From Mesotaenium endlicherianum (Eukaryota > Streptophyta > Zygnematophyceae > Zygnematales > Mesotaeniaceae): a stretch of DNA of 30,974 nucleotides. This document shows, piece after piece, positions 8,804 to 18,063 of the stretch (the stretch's first letter is position 1; every line of letters begins with the position of its first letter). Position numbers and translations under genes: made by a program. The DNA lies in the NCBI GenBank assembly GCA_009602735.1, contig WELA01013858.1:331251-362224 (forward strand). Direction: 5' to 3'. The notes below the pieces were generated by a model. It ran no database searches, was not told the origin of the DNA, and saw only the letters and a list, made by a program, of their open reading frames with translations.

Positions 8804-11124
8804 GTATATTTGTGGTACTTGTATTAAGAGATTTTATTGAGTTGACAGAAATCATAATCAACGCACAAAAAGTAACTGTTGAGTATGTTAATGAATCTAC
8901 TGATCTCTTGTTAAGGGCATTGAGTCATCGCAAGTAGTTACCCTAAATATAGTGATCACGATTGAACTGCAAGTATTATTGATTTTACTTTTACGTCACC
9001 TGTGCAATAAATGTTGAAAAAATTATCATCTTTTTTTTTAGAAAAATACTTACAAAACAAATGTTAACTATTCGGATCTACATATGAAATGCGTGCAGCT
9101 AAATCAAACAACAATAATTGATTGAACTATAAATAATTGTGCAATGCAAAAGAAATCATGGTACGTTATGCAAAAAGACTGTTCATTATATTTTTGAAAT
9201 CTTCTTTTTGCATGTCATAGGTTGTCACGTGGTGATATTACAGTACTTATTTAAAAAACATACTAGTCTTAAATATTAAATTATTAATTCAAATACTTCA
9301 AAAAATTTGCATTATTAACAAAATAATATAACTGTGGATTTAAATTCTCCGTTTTAGTCACAATTAAATTCTGGTTTTGTACAATGGCAAGGTAAGTAAA
9401 GAGAAAAATGTAATTAGTATATTTAAGTTCAAATATTACCATGAATTATATCTATATATTCAAAAAATCTAAGTTTGGTACCAACTAATTCTTAAATAAA
9501 CTTGCACATGTACATATATTAAATAAGTATTTGCATCTCATATTTTGAATATCTCATATCTTAACCTCAATATAAAGACAAAATTATTAGTAATATAAAA
9601 TTGATACATATTAAAATGAGTATTCAGGAAATTACTTCAACTTCATCATTGTATTTCCAAATTTGTACTTTGCAATTAAGAGTCAGAAAACATCTAAAAA
9701 AATTTTATTTTTTTTTAAAATTATAGCTCATCATAAGTGTAAAATTTTATTGATTTATCCGTGGTGCAATCATCCTCAACAAACTAAAGATAATGAATGT
9801 ATCAAAATAAAATTCAAGAAAAAATAGATATAGAAAAGAACCAAGTAAATAGATTGAACTTTCAAAATACTTTGAGCAAATATATTTTAATATTTTGAAT
9901 TCATTAAATTATTATATTGAGTTAGTCTATATTATTATGTCTTCATATATTATATAAAAAAATTTAGTAATAATATTTCTTAAATTTATGTACATACATC
10001 ACATGAATAAATTTCAAACAAAGTTAACATCACATTTAATATAGTTTTTTGTTTAAACGAGAGAAGTCTCATTTTTAAAATTATTAATTTAATAAATTAT
10101 TTTAATATCATTAAAATGTACCATTATAACATTACGGTTTTTTTAGTTAATATTATTATATCTGCTAATATATCATTCGAGTTTAAGTCTTGCTATAATT
10201 ATTATTCTTTTGCTATAATCATTTTATATAAATTCTTATAAAAGTCAAATTGTTACAAATATGTTTTTTTAAAAGGATCATTATATGTTTTCTTCCTTTA
10301 AGCTTGTCATATGCATATATTAATATTCAACTCATACATGTTTAGTATTTCAGTAATTTAAGAAGTATAAGTAACATTTTTTGCTATACGATCTTGTTGG
10401 TTGTCACTCAGAATCCACCAACGCAGACAAGATTAATTCACAACTGCCAAGATATTCCATCATAAAAATTCAACGTGAACACTTTAGTAACAGAAAAAAA
10501 AATCGGTAATATGTTGAAATGAAAACAACGACCGATGTTTTCCGTTAGATTCGTAAGTACTTAGTTAGATAATGCTCGGTGAAGGCATCTTGGATGCTAG
10601 CAATAAATTGTGATAAAAATGATTGTATTGTGACTTTCAAAGAGTCATACAATTTGTTTTTCTCCCCCCCGTCATATACGGCTAAAAAACCACGCATGGA
10701 GTCAAATTTTATATGTTTTAAGTGTTGTATAGGACGCGGGCAGGTCAAAATACCATTGTTGCGTGGTGGTGATAATGAATGTACAAGTTCAATTGATCCC
10801 TGTTATATATTTGTGACTAAATGACATTAAAATATGCATTTTTCTCAAAAAAAAAAAAATAAGAAAAAAAACAACAAAGTATAATTTTCTCACTTGTAAC
10901 ATGAACAAAAACATGAATTTTTTTGTAAAACTTATTGTTCAATTATATAGATAGTCTAAATGAACACGTACAATGATTGCGTACAATGTTTATCAAGTAA
11001 ATTTCTTGTGTTGATTTGTGTCAAATTCATTGTAATATTGCTGTCATACGTCAAACGTAATTAATGGCATTACTTTTATTGTATTTGTTCTCATATGAAG
11101 TTTTTTTCAACAAATTTATCATGG

Positions 11125-11535
11125 ATCATTTTTAAATATTTCATTTAACACTCAATTTTTCCACTTGATAAAATTTCATGATAATTATAAGACAATTTTT
11201 TTTTTTAATCACCAACATTATATAATCTCAAGGTGAGCAAAACAATATATGTTGCAATTCTAAAAATTCTTGGTTGTTTGGATATTTCGTTTGACACACG
11301 ATTTTTTCATCTGATTTATCACTAACATCATAAAATCTCAACGTGAGCAACACGATATATGTTGCAATTGCAAAGACTTTTGGTTGTTTAGATATTTCAT
11401 TTGACACACGATTTTTCACCTGATAAATGTTTATTGTATTTATACAATTTGTAATTTTTTAATCACCAACATCATAAAATCTCAATGTAAACAAAACGAC
11501 ATATATTGTAATTTCAAAAATTCTTGGTTGTTTTG
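11125..11535 (+). repeat. Tandem repeat, about 110-143 bp units
   Basis: The motif AATCACCAACAT-ATAAAATC, then CAA-GTGAGCAA, ATATATGTTGCAATT and CTTGGTTGTTT-GATATTTC, then TTTGACACACGATTTTT, recurs. AATCACCAAC-like starts lie at about 11207, 11318 and 11461. A partial leading unit begins near 11125. The last unit is the most diverged. Confidence 0.8.
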
Positions 11536-11949
11536 GAAAAGAATGTAATTAAATTGCATCATTTCAAAATAAAAATCTTTTTTTTTTTTTAGCAAAAGTT
11601 GGAGTTAACATCTGTCTTCAAAATACATTAAACAAATGAAAAATAATAATAGCAAAAGCAACTCAAAACAATTGATAACGTTGTAATGAAAAAAGTCAAT
11701 ATTATAATTTTTCATGATTTGAAAATTTTAAACGACCAAGATATATTGCTGTGAAATAACACGTATGATAATATTGTTTCACAAAAAATGACGAAGTATT
11801 AAAACTAAGTGAGATGTGCGTATTGCTTCTTATTTTGTTTATATTTGAAAAATTTCAACTGTCATGACACCTTGTGACAAAACTGAAAAAAGTGTTGATT
11901 TTTGCTAATCTTGTACACCTGGCAAACATGGCAAACAGTATGACAACAG

Positions 11950-13135
11950 GGGCTGTTAAAAGGCCCAGGAACTTCTTAGACAACAGGTCATTAAATAAGT
12001 GATATTGTCACAACTTGTATTCATCAGAGTCCTTAGTAAGACATCTCTAGCTGCATTTGATATTATATGCAAATAGCACTTGATCTGGATCCACTTATTC
12101 CTTGACATATATTTTCCGAATACAGGAAATTTTACAAGACCAAAATTGTCAATTCTCCAGTAATCTGTGTACCTTGGCAAGGTATTAGGCGCCATGAGAA
12201 TACAAAGCACATGCTATGGGATAAGCTCATTAATACTTAGTAAAGTCTATCGCTTAGCACTTTGCTCATGAGCATATGCATGTGACAATGTTGACAAGCT
12301 TGATCAATTATAAGGGAGCTTCACCTTTTTCAACAAATCTTCAAGAAAATTATGGTTCTTTGCTGGCCGGTTAAAGCTGTTCCTCTTTTTCAGCAGGAGT
12401 TGGCACCAGAGGGTCCCTTTCTGTCTCCAGCTCCTCATCTGAGTTGTACTAATCTTCAAATCTTGACAACCTTCTCTTCTTTTTCTTGTAGCCCTTGTTA
12501 GCCTTGCTCTTGGCACTCTTCTTTGCTAAGGCCACTCTATTTTTTCTCTCAGTCAGCCCTGCTCTTGGCACTTTTCTTTGCTAAGGCCACTCTATTTTTT
12601 CTTTCATCTCCATTCACAGGCACAGTCATATGTGGACCATTTTACTTTTAAGGTCTTCCCCTCTTGCTCCTTGGCTCTATAGCTAATAAATCCCTATCTG
12701 ATTCTGAGTCAATATGTGACTCCTCTGGTTTTGGAGTGTCTGGTGTGACAGTTAGATTGGGTGTGATTTGTGTAGGCAAGGTGACTTGGAAGGTTCTACG
12801 AGCAGGTTCTTCCAAATTTTGCTGTGCAGAGACATCTACCCTCACAACTCCTTCATACAAACGAAACCAACAAAATCCAGGCACAGAGGGCATGTACTCT
12901 AAATCTGCTTGCGAGCACAGGTCTTGTACTCTCCATCATATCCAAAATATATCTTAAACTTAGTATCTTTGATTTTGTGCACCTCTTTTTCAAGAATTCC
13001 TACCAAAAAGAACTTCTCAAAATGTCCTCCAAACTTTTGTCGTGTCCATGTTGCACCCCATATTAAGCTAGGTGTGAGTAGTTTAGTACCTACGTCTATG
13101 ACAAGACGTGTGGATGAAGAAACAACACCAGCCAT
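11950..13135 (-). pseudogene. Decayed piggyBac-type transposase, N-terminal half
   Basis: On the minus strand three blocks in different frames suggest a piggyBac (DDE_Tnp_1_7, PGBD-like) protein. First, at 13135-12899, comes GGHFEKFFLVGILEKEVHK and a Tyr-Asp-Gly-Glu segment like the chromo/tudor-like N-terminal module often found with these transposases. Second, at about 12510-12300, is a basic then acidic linker (DEELETERDPL). Third, at 12210-11956, PRYTDYWRIDNFG, then PVFGKYMSRNKWIQIKCYLH, matches the characteristic DYW...F...MSR.R(F/W)..I...LHF block that opens the piggyBac transposase domain. No catalytic DDD region is seen beyond 11956. Frameshifts separate the blocks, although introns cannot be fully excluded. 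It lies just downstream of the solo LTR. The third block is the strongest evidence. Confidence 0.65.
12500..12602 (+). repeat. 55-bp period direct duplication
   Basis: AGCCTTGCTCTTGGCACTCT then TCTTTGCTAAGGCCACTC at 12500-12546 recurs almost identically at 12555-12602. It lies inside the piggyBac remnant and repeats part of its basic linker. The near identity indicates a recent duplication. Confidence 0.9.
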
Positions 13136-13201
13136 GGCTGCTCTATCCTACAAGAAACAAGAATCCGAAAGAAGGACCATGCACTGTCCAAGGCGAAAAT
13201 T

Positions 13202-13705
13202 TGTAGTGAAACAGATAGATAAAGTACTTAGTGAAATATGATACTTTATCTATTCAAGACAAGGATCTTTGAACACAAGTGGTAGTTTCTTGAAAGAGAG
13301 ATGGCTTCTTGAAAGTTAATATATTTTTGGAATTTTGCAAGTACAAGAGTGATTCTGGAATGTCTTTCTATGTTCTAGCTCTTGTTTATATACTTGCTAA
13401 ATAAGTAATTTCTAGGAAGGTGTATGTTGATGTGTTGGCACCCAACACATCCCAAAATTTGCCACCTCTTTTTAGAATAATGTACACATGTCCTTTTGAC
13501 CTAAAAATGGCACATTTGACTTTTGCCACATGGAGTTCTTCTAGGTCCTTCCTCAAACTTCAAAAATGCCTTAGAAGGTTCAAAGGACATGAACCAAGTC
13601 ACTAGAGTATCTATTCACACTTGACTCCACACAATACTACTCCATATATATTCAAAAGAATTAAAAATATATGCCAACTAATATATTATAACTCAAATCA
13701 CTACA
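13202..13705 (-). mobile_element. Solo LTR of Gypsy family A, with target duplication
   Basis: A 504-bp LTR bounded by TGTAGT and ACTACA inverted ends. It is flanked by an exact 5-bp target duplication AAATT (13197-13201 and 13706-13710). On its own minus strand it has a TATATAA box (complement at 13386-13392). It is the counterpart of the LTRs at 14715 and 26182. The intact duplication shows an insertion followed by LTR-LTR recombination that removed the internal region. The insertion is about 65 bases upstream of the first piggyBac remnant block. Confidence 0.93.
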
Positions 13706-13925
13706 AAATTGAAGTTTCATGTGCTTTATATTCATGGTCGAGAAACATGCATAACTTCCACAAAAGTTGTCGGATTTTCCTATACCTAATTTTTCGGTAC
13801 GATTCAAGTTATAACAATTATAAAGGTACAATTTTCAGCTTATTTTTATTTTAAAAATGCATGTTTGACCTTGAACTGTCAATGTACATGTATTTTACTA
13901 TCCCAAAATTTTGGTTTTTTATTGT

Positions 13926-14143
13926 GGTGATCTCATCTATTCACTTTATGCTTTTTAATAAAAAGAAAAAGAAATCATCGGCAATTGCTATTGCAGACAT
14001 GAGGACGTTGTTGTATGTGTTGCTATCAAAGATACTGGGTGATCTCATCTATTCACTTTATGCTTTCTAATAAAAAGAAAAAGAAATCATTGGCAAACGC
14101 TACTGCGGACATGAGGACGCTGTATATGTTGCTATCAAAGATG
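13926..14143 (+). repeat. 112-bp direct tandem duplication
   Basis: GGTGATCTCATCTATTCACT and the following roughly 90 bases, ending GTTGCTATCAAAGAT, occur at 13926-14034 and again at 14038-14143 with few differences. The unit is AT-rich and has no recognised coding content. Confidence 0.9.
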
Positions 14144-14714
14144 CAAATTTTTGTTAAAAATCCTGTTCATCAACAAGCGTATAAACTAATTTGTTCATAG
14201 CAATATGTCAGATTTCATGGTCAACCTGCTCAACGTGAAGATGCTACCATGTGAACCAAGCGTGATGAAAAATGTCAACTCAAGGTGAAAGGAAAAGAAC
14301 TTATGAAAATGCGTCTAACTTATGTCAAACACGATGTTTATGGAAAATACAAATTGTCATAGAAAATTATCAAAAAAGGAAAGGAGATTTGAACTTCCAC
14401 TCTAACCTCAAGAGTAGCAAATACTAGATGTTTTTGTTGGAAAGAAGTAATATAATTTAAAAATATTTACCGTTGGAAAAATAAAAAACTTTTTTGGCAA
14501 AAAGAGCAAGTAGAAAAATTACTCAAGAAACACCGCAAGGTGTTTGCGTTTACCTACTAAAAAATTGGCAAAGTAACTGCAAATATGTGCAAAATCACAC
14601 TAATAATTACTAAGACAAATTTTTAGGACAGTAGAAGTTTACCCCAAAAAAAAAGTTGTGTTGGAAAACTTTGTCACGAATTAAGTTTGGTATGAAAGAA
14701 AAATCAGCCTCAAT
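14144..14714. other. AT-rich spacer before the large retrotransposon
   Basis: No gene recognised. Short ORFs here have no family features. Confidence 0.5.
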
Positions 14715-15196
14715 TGTAGTGGTTTGAGTTATAACATATTAGTTTGCATATAAATTAATGCTTTTGAATATATTTGGAATAGTATTGTGTGGATTCAAGT
14801 GTGAATAGATACTCGAGTGACTTGGTTCATGTCCTTTGAACCTTCTAAGGCATTTTCGAAGTTAGAGAAAGGACTTAGAAGAACTTCATGTGGCAAAAGT
14901 CAAAAGTGCCATTTTTAGGTCAAAAGGACATGTGTACATTATTTTAGAAGAGGTGGCAAAATTTGGGATGTGTTGGGTGCCAACACATCAACATGCACCT
15001 TCCTAATGATTACTTATGTAGCAAGTATATAAACAAGAGCTAGAACATAGAAAGACATTCCAGAATCATTCTTGTACGTACCAAATTCCAGAAATATAGT
15101 AACTTTCAAGAAGTCAATTCTCTTTCAAGAAGCTACCACTTGTGTTCAAAGATCCTCGTCTTGAATAGATAGAGTATGCCTATCTCTTTCACTACA
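14715..15196 (+). mobile_element. 5' LTR of the family-A element
   Basis: Starts TGTAGTGGTTTGAG and ends CTTTCACTACA, with TGTAGT/ACTACA inverted ends. A TATATAA box lies at 15026-15032, followed by AACAAGAGC, the likely U3/R promoter. It is somewhat shorter than the 3' LTR because a short stretch near its end (TTTTACCAAGTACTTTG in the 3' LTR) is absent. Confidence 0.93.
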
Positions 15197-15197
15197 G

Positions 15198-15216
15198 TGG
15201 TATCGGAGTTAGGCAC
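15198..15216 (+). other. Primer binding site, initiator tRNA-Met type
   Basis: TGGTATCGGAGTTAGGC begins two bases after the 5' LTR terminus. It resembles the TGGTATCAGAGC PBS of many plant LTR elements, with a few mismatches. Confidence 0.85.
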
Positions 15217-15233
15217 TTTGGTAGCACAAGAAG

Positions 15234-16433
15234 ATGGTCGATCCTCAAGGCCAACAGCAAGCTATTGAAGGAAGCACTTCATCTCCAAGAGACCCTCCTC
15301 CAGCGTCGACTGGAGAGCACACTCACGAAAATCTGCAACAACAAGAAGCACCACAAGGAGGAGCACTGTCAAATTCCGTGGCAGTCGCTATAGCAAAGTT
15401 GACCCCACCACAAGGAGTTCCCGCAAATGAGTGGGCAGCCTTCCTAATGATCGTCCACAACCAAGTGGGCTTGGCTACCTATGAAGCAACCGTACAAGCG
15501 TCAAGAGAAGCTAAGGCTGCCATGGTTGCCCCTATTGCGAGCAACGCTCAAAATCCAGCCCCGGCTCAAGCGCCTCCACAAGAGTCTGTCTACGAGAGCA
15601 AGAAAACTCATCAAGCCCGGCAAACCAGACACTCTCAATCCTGGGAAAGGAGCCAAACTGGATCTGTGGCTCTACCAAGTGGAGACGTACCTCACATTCC
15701 TTGAAGTACCCGAGGAGGACTACATTCCTTTTGCCGTTACCTTGCTCAGAGGAGCAGCAACATCATGGTGGCGTAACTATCAAGCGGCTGTATATCAAGC
15801 TGTGGCGCATCCAGTTGCTGGCCAAGAGCCCCCACCATCATATGCAAGATGGATAAATTTTTGTGAAGCCCTTTAGAAGCAATTCATGCCCATCAATGCG
15901 GAAAAAATTGCTCGAGAAAAGCTTTGCCATCTCAAGCAAACAACGCCCGTTCAAAAATATACATCCAAACTTCATGATCTCACTCTTGAGATCCCCAACA
16001 TGTTGCTCGAGGAGAAGATTGATTGTTATGTGTTTGGCCTCAAGCCCAAAGTCGCAAAAGAAGTGGAACTACGCGACTTGACGGACTTTTCAAAGATTAT
16101 TGAAGTGGCTCAAAAGGTGGATACCTTGGATTTCAAGCACTCCGTGCCTTCATCTTCACGGGCACCGGCGACGCGGGTGTACGCAGCTGGAAATCTGGAC
16201 CCACATTCATGGAAATTGGAGATATTAGAAGGGACCCCGCGGCTGCCCGGAAGAGTAAAAGACCCTCCAATGATACTTATGATGCAAGAAACCAGCAAGG
16301 AGTGAAAACAAAACTCCCCCCGGCTGAAAAAGAAGCTCTCATGACGGCCAAACTATGCTTTTATTGGAAGGAAAAGGGCTATCGTGCACTCTCATGCCCC
16401 AAAAAATTGTCAAAAAATGGACAGCGCCGGTAG
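15234..16433 (+). pseudogene. Family-A gag, frameshifted
   Basis: Starts ATG at 15234 (MVDPQGQQQAIEG), 18 bases past the PBS. It runs in frame to about 15595 and then needs a +1 shift to continue into ARKLIKPGKPDTL and the retrotransposon gag domain (DLWLYQVETYL, LLRGAATSWWRNY, FMPINAEKIARE). An in-frame TAG lies at 15874-15876, and a second frame change near 16200 leads into the C-terminus. The zinc knuckle near 16345-16400 reads C-FYW-KEKGY-RALS-C: the second Cys and the His of CCHC are replaced by Trp and Tyr. The protein would have packaged element RNA. It is non-functional here. Confidence 0.9.
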
Positions 16434-16481
16434 GCCAGGAGCTTACCACCCCAAGACCCACTTCACGAGAAGGCAAGTGAG

Positions 16482-16892
16482 GTGGAGACACCCGTTGAAG
16501 ACGACGTTCCAACCCCAATGAGTTTGAGAGGTCACCTTGGAGGAGAAGAGGTCCACATCTTGGTGGATAGTGGAGCTCAAGGCAACTTCATTGTCGCAGA
16601 TTTTGCGATCAAGCACGCTATTACTATGCAAACTTATGACCACGACGAGGAGATTATGATGCCCGACGGATTATCCTATACTACCCCTTCCAAGAAGACG
16701 TACCCCTTCTCACTCTCTATCAAGTCCTTCAAGGATAGAGTAGTGTTTTCCTCCATGCAATTGGGCAAGTACAACGTCATCCTAGGGACGCCTTGGTTGA
16801 CCAAGCAAAACCCCCAAGTTGATTGGAGGGACGGTACTATCAAGATCAAGAATGACATCACTTCAAGAATCTGTATTTTGCGCGCAATCTAG
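16482..16892 (+). pseudogene. Family-A aspartic protease domain of pol
   Basis: LRGHLGGEEVHILVDSGAQG carries the retropepsin active-site DSGA motif, followed by NFI and, further on, YNVILGTPWL, the typical second conserved block (ILG-x-PWL). In retroelements it cleaves the Gag-Pol polyprotein as a homodimer. The active site is intact, but the frame ends at a TAG (16890-16892). The pol linker then continues as decayed sequence to 17104, where the nested element interrupts it. Confidence 0.88.
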
Positions 16893-17104
16893 AATATCCA
16901 GACCCAAAATATCAAGAAGCCGGCACACGAGATACTATTGTCGGCCCTCCAACTCAAGAGACTTGTGAGGAAGGGACACGAGCTTCTTTGGGCCTTGATC
17001 ACGCCAAAAGACATCAAGAAAGACATCGAGAGTCAAGAAGGCAGCCCCGTTTTCAAGGAGATGCAAGAAGACTTGAAGGACCACAAAGAAGTATACTCCC
17101 CGGA
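16893..17104 (+). pseudogene. Pol linker between protease and reverse transcriptase
   Basis: After the stop the frame reads through LKDHKEVYSP just before the RT domain. The last five bases (CCGGA, 17100-17104) are the left copy of the target duplication of the nested element; coding resumes at the right copy, 21799. Confidence 0.75.
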
Positions 17105-17497
17105 TGAAATGTATTGACTTACCAAATAGGCGATTATCAATTAATATAGATCTTTATATCAGCAAGTAATCTTTATGGTATTTTCCGTTAATTGATTTAA
17201 CAGCAAAGGACAACACACTAGCAGTGAACAATACTCGTAAGTCAAATGCAAGTAAACTAGCATCAATAATGCAATCAGTAAACTCATACATAAGCAAGGT
17301 TAGAAGACAGTGCGTATCAATGGCTTCTCGCCTTGGATTCAGTTCTCTCTCAGTAAGCTGTACAAGAGAGTTGGCCTCGTTTCCGAATGCCGAACTCGAG
17401 AGCAATGCCTAGCATATGTACATGGAATGAGTTTACTGTTCAACGGCCAGTGCAATGGCACCGCCTACCCGGGAGTTAACCACGTTGGTAGGACCTC

Positions 17498-17550
17498 CGT
17501 TAACCCAATCCACCGCCATCTCCNCGTTAACCCAATCCACCGCCATCTCC
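17498..17550. repeat. Exact 26-bp direct repeat around a single N
   Basis: 17498-17523 and 17525-17550 are identical and flank N17524. The other two copies of this LTR have only one such segment, so this is most likely an unmerged contig overlap. Confidence 0.85.
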
Positions 17551-17721
17551 CATCATCCCGAATCGCCTTCCATCATAGGGATGTCATTTGGCCATTCATC
17601 TAGCATATCACACTTAGATGCATATCAAGGCAGTTCGCTGCTACCGAGTACGGGAGTCAGCTGGCTGTCAAAGAATGTGTCAGCAAGCTGACTTAAGTTG
17701 ACTTCAGCCTGCTGCTTCCGG

Positions 17722-17748
17722 CTGAGTTATTAAANCTGAGTTATTAAA
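17722..17748. repeat. Exact 13-bp direct repeat around a single N
   Basis: CTGAGTTATTAAA at 17722-17734 is repeated at 17736-17748 with N17735 between. The sister LTRs have one copy. It has the same form as the N at 17524. Confidence 0.8.
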
Positions 17749-17920
17749 CTGCTATTGAACATAAAGTCCAGCAGACTGATTATTTAACTAGAGTTCAGCA
17801 GGCTGTACATGATTAACTATCATATTTAAATGAACTGCTATTGAACATAAAGTCCAGCAGACTGATTATTTAACTAGAGTTCAGCAGGTTGAACATAATT
17901 AACTATTATATTTAAATGAA
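17749..17920. repeat. 86-bp tandem duplication within the family-B 3' LTR
   Basis: CTGCTATTGAACATAAAGTC through AAATGAA occurs twice, with a handful of differences near the end of the unit. The other family-B LTRs have one copy. The copies are not identical, so biological duplication is more likely here than at the N positions. Confidence 0.85.
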
Positions 17921-17951
17921 TATTATATCTACTAATATACTGATTCATTAC

Positions 17952-17963
17952 AATCCCTCCAAT
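17952..17963 (-). other. Polypurine tract of the family-B element
   Basis: The minus strand reads TTGGAGGGAT directly before the LTR terminus TGTAATGAATC. This confirms that the element runs on the minus strand and that 17105-17951 is its 3' LTR. Confidence 0.8.
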
Positions 17964-18063
17964 TTAACTTGTTGTCGCCTCGACAACATTAAATTGCAGA
18001 AGTGTTAATTAAGGGAACTGGACCTGACCACCCTCCCTCACTGACTGCCCTTTAGCCTGTCAC

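Larger units (their letters stand above)
8116..11900. other. AT-rich gene-free island
   Basis: Nearly 3.8 kb of very AT-rich DNA, clearly different from the GC-rich DEG5 region. It has no ORF with recognisable protein features; the ORFs present are short and dominated by Ile, Lys, Phe and Asn. It contains a (TA)n run, a tandem repeat near 11.1-11.5 kb and poly-A/T tracts. A slightly less AT-rich patch lies around 10640-10800. I see no rRNA, tRNA or organellar gene in it. Confidence 0.6.
17105..17951 (-). mobile_element. 3' LTR of the family-B element
   Basis: Runs on the + strand from TGAAATGTATTGACTTACC to GATTCATTACA. It matches the solo LTR at 22444-23166 but is about 125 bases longer. 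The excess comes from two short duplications at N positions and an 86-bp tandem duplication (17749-17834 and 17835-17920). Confidence 0.92.

Noticed and set aside
10545..10824. Short ORFs on both strands around 10.6-10.8 kb as a gene
   Set aside because: No recognisable domain, no splice context and no support beyond being open for 67-81 codons.
11125..11535. CRISPR array
   Set aside because: Units are long, diverged and adjacent, without uniform spacers, and the genome is eukaryotic.
8116..11900. Organelle-derived insertion
   Set aside because: AT content would fit, but no plastid or mitochondrial gene, tRNA or rRNA could be recognised.
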